A DNA stretch of 9,880 nt from the NCBI GenBank assembly GCA_017435245.1, contig JAFSFK010000018.1, forward strand, positions 1 to 9,880, given 5' to 3'. The stretch is from Oscillospiraceae bacterium. GTDB taxonomy: Bacteria; Bacillota; Clostridia; Oscillospirales; Oscillospiraceae. Of the stretch, positions 6,329 through 9,880 are shown in pieces (the stretch's first letter is position 1; each line of letters opens with the position of its first letter). Under the pieces are notes generated by a model that saw only the letters and a list, made by a program, of their open reading frames with translations, did no database searches and was not told where the DNA came from. Both the position numbers and the translations under genes were made by a program.

Positions 6329-7609
6329 TTATACTCCTTTATTCTCGCCACCGGACTTGGGCCTGCGGTGGTGGTAATGGCGGCGGTGGGGCTTGTTGCC
6401 GGGCTTGGGAGCTTCTCCCTCTTTTTGCGGCTGTTCCTTTTTGGACTGCTCTTTCTTCGGTTCTGCTTTGGGAGCCTCCTTTTTGGGCTGCTCTGCCTTG
6501 GGCTGGGAAGGCGCTTTCTGCTCGGCACTCTTACCCGGCTTGCGATTGCGGCGGCGGGAGCGGTTGGGTCTGGACTCCTCATTGGGCTGCTCTGCCACTT
6601 CCGGCACTTCCTCGGTGGCATCGGCAATTGTCTCAGTGCTGTAGCGGAACTTGATGGGATCCAGGAACATACGGCCACCGGACTCCTCTTTTTCCTTCCG
6701 CTCCTGTTTTTTAGAACCGGAAATGGGAGCAAGATCCTCGGGGATGGGCGGGTCATTCTTCTTGGCCTTACCGTTGCGCAGGACCGCAATATCTCCGTTG
6801 GCATAGCTGGTGATGGTCTCGGGGTGTTCTTCCATCTTTACCTTCACCCGCTGGCGCAGCAGGTCCACTTCCACCACGGTGCCTCTGCCATCGGGAGTGT
6901 CCACGAAGGATTCTGCCTTGGGACTGGTACGGATCAGATCTTCATAGGCATCCTGCTCGTATTTCAGACAGCACATCAGCCGTCCGCAGGTGCCGGAGAT
7001 CTTGGTGGGATTCAAACTCAAATTCTGGGTCTTGGCCATCTTGATGGATACGGGCTGGAAATCATCCAAAAAGCTGGCGCAGCAGAAGGGCCGTCCGCAG
7101 ATGCCCAGACCGCCTACCATCTTGGCCTTGTCACGGACACCGATCTGGCGCAGCTCGATCCGGGTGTGGAACACGCTGGCCAAATTTTTTACCAGCTCCC
7201 GGAAATCCACCCGCTCGTCGGCGGTGAAGAAAAAGAGGATCTTGCTGCCGTCAAAGGCGCACTCGGCGCTCACCAGCTGCATATCCAGACCGTGCTCTTC
7301 GATCTTCTGCATACATACTTCGTATGCCCGCTTTTCCTTGCTGTGGTTTTCCTCGGCGATGCGCCTGTCCTGCTCAGTGGCGAGGCGCAGCACCGGACGC
7401 AGGGGAGCTACTACCTCCTTCTGGGAGATAAAGTGGTTGCCGGCAGTACAGATGCCGTACTCGGCACCCCGGGCAGTGTCGATGATCACGTGATCACCGG
7501 CCTTGCAGCGGATGCCTGCCGGATCGAAATAATAAACCTTCTGGCCGGGGCGGAACTGGATATCTACCACTTCCACTGCTTCCGGCAGGGTGTTTTTTTG
7601 TTCTTCCAT
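6329..7609 (-). CDS. ricT: PSP1-domain RicT/YaaT-like RNA-processing regulator with long basic C-terminal tail
   Basis: A 426-residue protein; the PSP1 core is about residues 15-285. Two cysteine clusters, GICGRPFCCASF (C171, C176, C177) and SGTCGRLMCCLKYE (C208, C213, C214), match the Cys-rich signature of B. subtilis YaaT (RicT). That protein joins RicA and RicF in a complex carrying [4Fe-4S] clusters that steers RNase Y cleavage and affects sporulation, competence and biofilm. B. subtilis RicT has about 275 residues, so this one carries ~140 extra: a low-complexity Lys/Glu/Pro/Gln tail (285-405) ending in a His/Arg-rich patch, HRRHYHHRRPK (408-418). I chose the ATG at 7609 (MEEQKNTLPEAV) because AAGGAG is 7 bases upstream. 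An in-frame ATG at 7729 would force translation through an intergenic repeat and overlap holB. The holB-ricT order is conserved in Firmicutes. RicA and RicF are not in the window. Confidence 0.93.
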   Translation of the reverse strand: MEEQKNTLPEAVEVVDIQFRPGQKVYYFDPAGIRCKAGDHVIIDTARGAEYGICTAGNHFISQKEVVAPLRPVLRLATEQDRRIAEENHSKEKRAYEVCMQKIEEHGLDMQLVSAECAFDGSKILFFFTADERVDFRELVKNLASVFHTRIELRQIGVRDKAKMVGGLGICGRPFCCASFLDDFQPVSIKMAKTQNLSLNPTKISGTCGRLMCCLKYEQDAYEDLIRTSPKAESFVDTPDGRGTVVEVDLLRQRVKVKMEEHPETITSYANGDIAVLRNGKAKKNDPPIPEDLAPISGSKKQERKEKEESGGRMFLDPIKFRYSTETIADATEEVPEVAEQPNEESRPNRSRRRNRKPGKSAEQKAPSQPKAEQPKKEAPKAEPKKEQSKKEQPQKEGEAPKPGNKPHRRHYHHRRPKSGGENKGV

Positions 7610-7635
7610 TGAAATACTCCTTGTGTTGAAACATT

Positions 7636-7659
7636 CGGCGGGAGCAAGCTCCGCCCTAC
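7636..7659 (-). repeat. Solo hairpin copy of the intergenic repeat between holB and ricT
   Basis: Read on the minus strand, this is GTAGGGCGGAGCTTGCTCCC followed by GCCG. It matches the GTAGGGCGGCGGCTTGCTGCCGCCG core of the repeats at 1357-1381 and 9769-9793, apart from short changes in the arms. It folds as GGCGGAGC/GCTCCCGCC with a one-base bulge and sits in the operon mRNA between the holB stop and the ricT ribosome binding site. It has no T-tract and is not a convincing terminator, so a role in mRNA processing or stability is more likely. Confidence 0.7.
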
Positions 7660-7667
7660 GGGGTTGG

Positions 7668-8615
7668 TTATCGCAATACCCAGGAAAGGTGGCTGCAGAT
7701 GGCTGCCACGGACACGTTGCCCTGGGCATAGGTAATGGCTTTTTGAATGTGGCTGATGGCTTGCATCAGCTCAGCGGAGCTGCGTTTGGAACCCAGCTCC
7801 CGGGCGGCGGGAGAAATGGCTTTCATACCGCTGCGGCACAGCAGTGCGCTGTGGAGGAGCTCTGTCCAGCGCTTCAGTACCGGGATCAGCTGGTCCCGCT
7901 TCCATTTTTCCATAGGCACCAGTACCTGCAGAAGCGCCAGTGCATCACGGGAAGCAAAGCTGCGGACAAAGCCTTCCGTCTGGGGGTCCTCCTCAGTACC
8001 GGATTCCAAAAGGGAGATAGCCTGTCCCAGATATCCGCCGCTGCGCTCAATGGCGGCGTCCAGCGCTGCAGCGTCCGCATCGGGGAATTGCCGGGTCAGC
8101 TCCCGGCGTAAAAGGGATTCCGGCAGGGCATTCAGCGCCAGTTCCGTACACCGGGAACGGATGGTGGGCAGCAGTTTTTCCGGATTGTCGCTGAGAAGCA
8201 GAAATACGCCGTAGCTGGGAGGTTCTTCCAAAATCTTCAGCAGAGCGTTCTGGCCTTCAATGCCCAATTCCTGGGGGAAAATATAGATCTTATGGGAGCC
8301 CTCGTTGGGGCGGATGAATACATCCTCCCGAATCTGGCGGACGATCTTTACCGCCACATTTTTATGCTCCGGATCGGTGACGGTGATTACATCCGGATGG
8401 GTATTTGCGAATACCTTCCGGCAGGCGGTACAGGCGCTGCAAGGCTTTTCTTCCGATTCGCACAAAATGGCGGCGCTCAAAAGCCGGGCAAGGGTATGCT
8501 TGCCGGAGCCTTCCGGCCCACAGATCAGATAAAAATGGGAAATTCTGCCACGGCCGATGCTGCTGCGCAGATTCTGCCGGAGCTGTTCATTTCCCAGCAG
8601 TTCCTCAAATCCCAT
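7668..8615 (-). CDS. holB: DNA polymerase III delta-prime subunit (clamp-loader AAA+ protein)
   Basis: A 315-residue member of the delta-prime/DnaX clamp-loader family, which with delta and tau/gamma opens and loads the beta clamp during replication. It has a Walker A-type loop GPEGSGKH (33-40); a zinc module from C52, C59, C62 and C65; THPDVITV (72-79); NALLKILEEPPS (123-134), the classic clamp-loader segment; and an IRSRC sensor motif (152-156). The C-terminal ~110 residues look like the helical collar domain. AGGAG lies about 8 bases before the ATG, 21 bases downstream of the asparaginase stop. In B. subtilis the gene sits between tmk-yaaQ-yaaR and ricT. Here ricT follows as expected, but an asparaginase gene takes the place of the upstream neighbours. 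Confidence 0.93.
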   Translation of the reverse strand: MGFEELLGNEQLRQNLRSSIGRGRISHFYLICGPEGSGKHTLARLLSAAILCESEEKPCSACTACRKVFANTHPDVITVTDPEHKNVAVKIVRQIREDVFIRPNEGSHKIYIFPQELGIEGQNALLKILEEPPSYGVFLLLSDNPEKLLPTIRSRCTELALNALPESLLRRELTRQFPDADAAALDAAIERSGGYLGQAISLLESGTEEDPQTEGFVRSFASRDALALLQVLVPMEKWKRDQLIPVLKRWTELLHSALLCRSGMKAISPAARELGSKRSSAELMQAISHIQKAITYAQGNVSVAAICSHLSWVLR

Positions 8616-8636
8616 AGCTTACTCCTGTTTCAAAAA

Positions 8637-9635
8637 TTACATAACGGTGATCTCACCGGCCAGGCTCTTGGCAAAGAGCTTTGTGATCTCACTCGGGGTC
8701 ATCCCCTGGCCGATGGCCCACATCAGCTTGGTCATTGCGGCCTCGGAGGTCATATCCCGGCCCTGGATCACGCCCATATCCAGCAGCTTATTGCCTACCT
8801 GGTAGACCCGCAGGTCGGAGCTGTCGTATAGGCACTGGGTGGTGACCACCACGCTGATACCTGCATCTACTGCTTTGCGGATGCCCGCAAGGCCTTGGTT
8901 CAGCACATTGATGCCGCCTAAGCCAAAGGCCTCCATCACGATGCCCTTATAGCCCATAGCTGCCAAGGCGTCAAAAATATCGGCGGACAGACCGGGGGTC
9001 AGTTTTAAAAGGAATACGTTGCTGCTGATGGTGTCCAGCAGTTGGGGAACGCCGGCGGGATTGGGCAGTACCCTGGGGTCGGTGACCAGACCCTGAGAAC
9101 TGACTACGCCGGCATAGCGGGCATTGATGCTCTCAAAGGCGGAAAAACCGGAGGCCCGGACCTTGACGGCACGGCAACCCAGCATTACCTTGCGGTCAAA
9201 GGCCAGAAATACGCCGGGATGTCCCGATGCTGCCATAGCAAAGGCGGTACGCAGGTTGTCCGGCCCATCGGACAGCACGTCAGCCAATGGCAGCTGGGAA
9301 CCGGTGAATACCACGGGGATATCGATTCCCGGAAGCATAAAGGTCACCGCAGAGGCGGTGTAGGCCATAGTGTCGGTACCGTGGGAGACCACGATGCCAT
9401 CAAAGCCACGGCGGCGTTCATAAATATGCCGGGCGATCTGCTGCCATTCCTCAGGTCGGATGTTGGAGGAATCCAGACACAGAACGTCCTCCACGGTGAT
9501 ATCATAGTATGTGCCAAGCTGCTGGATCTCCCGCTCCATTACGCCGGAGTGGTGGGGCTCCAAGCCCTCTTCGCCGGGACGGCAGGCGATGGTGCCGCCG
9601 GTGGTCAGCAGCAAAATGCGCTTTTTCTGTTCCAT
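8637..9635 (-). CDS. ansA: L-asparaginase, type I (cytoplasmic)
   Basis: A 332-residue asparaginase that hydrolyses L-asparagine to aspartate and ammonia. TTGGTIA (11-17) provides the nucleophile Thr (T15). VVSHGTDTMAYTA (82-94) provides the second catalytic Thr-Asp pair (T87, D88), and the RAVKVRAS region gives the Lys (K158). DSSNIRPEEW and TGSQLPL are further family blocks. There is no signal peptide, and length and motifs match the cytosolic type I enzyme (AnsA) rather than the exported type II. The ribosome binding site is weak: GGAAAG ends about 12 bases before the ATG. It is the first gene of the minus-strand operon. No functional link to holB, ricT or uxaC is evident, so the grouping is probably transcriptional. 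A glutaminase-asparaginase of the same fold is the main alternative. Confidence 0.93.
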   Translation of the reverse strand: MEQKKRILLLTTGGTIACRPGEEGLEPHHSGVMEREIQQLGTYYDITVEDVLCLDSSNIRPEEWQQIARHIYERRRGFDGIVVSHGTDTMAYTASAVTFMLPGIDIPVVFTGSQLPLADVLSDGPDNLRTAFAMAASGHPGVFLAFDRKVMLGCRAVKVRASGFSAFESINARYAGVVSSQGLVTDPRVLPNPAGVPQLLDTISSNVFLLKLTPGLSADIFDALAAMGYKGIVMEAFGLGGINVLNQGLAGIRKAVDAGISVVVTTQCLYDSSDLRVYQVGNKLLDMGVIQGRDMTSEAAMTKLMWAIGQGMTPSEITKLFAKSLAGEITVM

Positions 9636-9678
9636 ATAGCTACGTCACTTTCCGGTATTTACATACCTAGTCATCATT

Positions 9679-9707
9679 ATTATACCGCTCAAGAGAAAAA
9701 ATAGCAA
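9679..9707 (-). promoter_or_regulatory. Promoter of the ansA-holB-ricT-uxaC operon
   Basis: On the minus strand, TTGCTA (9707-9702), a 17-base spacer and a perfect TATAAT (9684-9679) form a near-consensus vegetative promoter, with transcription starting near 9672. This leaves a leader of about 36 bases before the ATG at 9635. No other promoter is evident between the four genes, whose gaps are 21, 58 and 2 bases, so all four probably share this transcript. Confidence 0.75.
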
Positions 9708-9733
9708 GAGGGAGAATAGGGGGAGATTTTCAG

Positions 9734-9793
9734 ATTCCGGTTTATCGAGCCGAATTCCATACGCCAGTGTAGGGCGGCGGCTTGCTGCCGCCG
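9734..9793 (+). repeat. Intergenic repeat, left module (copy 2)
   Basis: 58 of 60 bases match 1322-1381 (the differences are at 9755 and 9765). It ends in the same GC hairpin, with arms GGCGGC (9773-9778) and GCCGCC (9787-9792). Unlike copy 1 it is not followed by the inverted right half but runs straight into a different set of hairpins, so the repeat appears modular. It lies upstream of the operon promoter. Confidence 0.85.
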
Positions 9794-9880
9794 ATGATTT
9801 TGTAAAACAAAATCATATCACCGCAGGTGATCATTGGCTATTTCCTTCGGAAATCCCAATAATTTATGTGTAAATTATTG
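9794..9880. repeat. Array of four adjacent hairpins reaching the window edge
   Basis: Directly after the GC hairpin come four more, back to back. The first is ATGATTTTGT/ACAAAATCAT (9794-9803 with 9807-9816, loop AAA). The second is ATCACC/GGTGAT (9817-9822 with 9826-9831, loop GCA). The third has inner stem ATTTCC/GGAAAT (9840-9845 with 9849-9854, loop TTC) and outer stem ATTGG/CCAAT (9833-9837 with 9856-9860). The fourth is CAATAATTTA/TAAATTATTG (9857-9866 with 9871-9880, loop TGTG). All listed stems are perfect; the third and fourth share a few bases and so compete slightly. Nothing here is coding, and the array may continue past the window. Function unknown. Confidence 0.75.

Noticed and set aside
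4854..6377. A 507-codon open frame on the plus strand covering the uxaC region
   Set aside because: It is the antisense shadow of uxaC, has a composition rich in Gly/Val/His/Gln without family motifs, and would start inside a terminator stem. UxaC on the minus strand has clear catalytic motifs.
6368..7612. A 414-codon plus-strand frame opposite ricT with hydrophobic stretches
   Set aside because: The Leu/Phe/Gly-rich segments are the complement of the Lys/Glu-rich ricT tail. There is no ribosome binding site or family motif.
7610..7729. Longer RicT start at 7729
   Set aside because: The 40 extra residues come from translating through the holB 3' end and a GC-rich repeat. AAGGAG and the family-like N-terminus favour 7609.
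9734..9880. CRISPR array
   Set aside because: The stems differ in sequence, there are no equal-length repeats separated by unique spacers, and no cas genes are in the window.

Overview
The window looks like chromosomal DNA from a gut-type Gram-positive anaerobe (Bacillota, class Clostridia, most likely Oscillospirales or Ruminococcaceae-like). The evidence is moderately high GC coding sequence, consensus TTGNNN-N17-TATAAT promoters, AGGAGG-type ribosome binding sites, a holB-ricT gene pair typical of Firmicutes, and GC-rich dispersed intergenic hairpin repeats. The genus cannot be fixed from the sequence alone.

Layout, left to right. (1) 2-1261 (+): 3' portion of a heparanase/beta-glucuronidase-like glycoside hydrolase (GH79 type), cut by the window edge and followed by a hairpin terminator. 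(2) 1321-1452: a MITE-like or structured repeat with terminal inverted repeats. (3) 1452-2012 (-): a TetR-family regulator, divergent from (4) 2227-3795 (+): a GPH-family sugar/glucuronide cation symporter. The 214-bp space between them holds both promoters and two candidate operators. A strong terminator follows the transporter. (5) 3960-4850 (+): a membrane-anchored GH25 muramidase with its own promoter. A bidirectional terminator separates it from a four-gene minus-strand operon. (6) That operon, read right to left, is L-asparaginase (9635-8637), DNA polymerase III delta-prime subunit HolB (8615-7668), the PSP1/RicT RNA-processing factor (7609-6329) and glucuronate isomerase UxaC (6326-4893). 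It runs from one visible promoter at 9679-9707. (7) 9734-9880: a second copy of the intergenic repeat, continuing into a run of back-to-back hairpins that reaches the window end.

Biological reading. The GH79-like hydrolase, TetR regulator, GPH transporter and UxaC together fit a glucuronide-utilisation locus: a beta-glucuronoside is hydrolysed, imported (before or after cleavage) and the glucuronate isomerised to fructuronate. The TetR regulator is in the position expected of a GusR-like repressor, but that is inference. UxaC is not in the same transcription unit as the other three. It is translationally abutted to ricT in a housekeeping operon, which is the oddest gene-context feature here. 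I found no CRISPR array, tRNA, rRNA, transposase, phage gene or defence system. The least explained sequence is the repeat and hairpin material at 1321-1452, 7636-7659 and 9734-9880.
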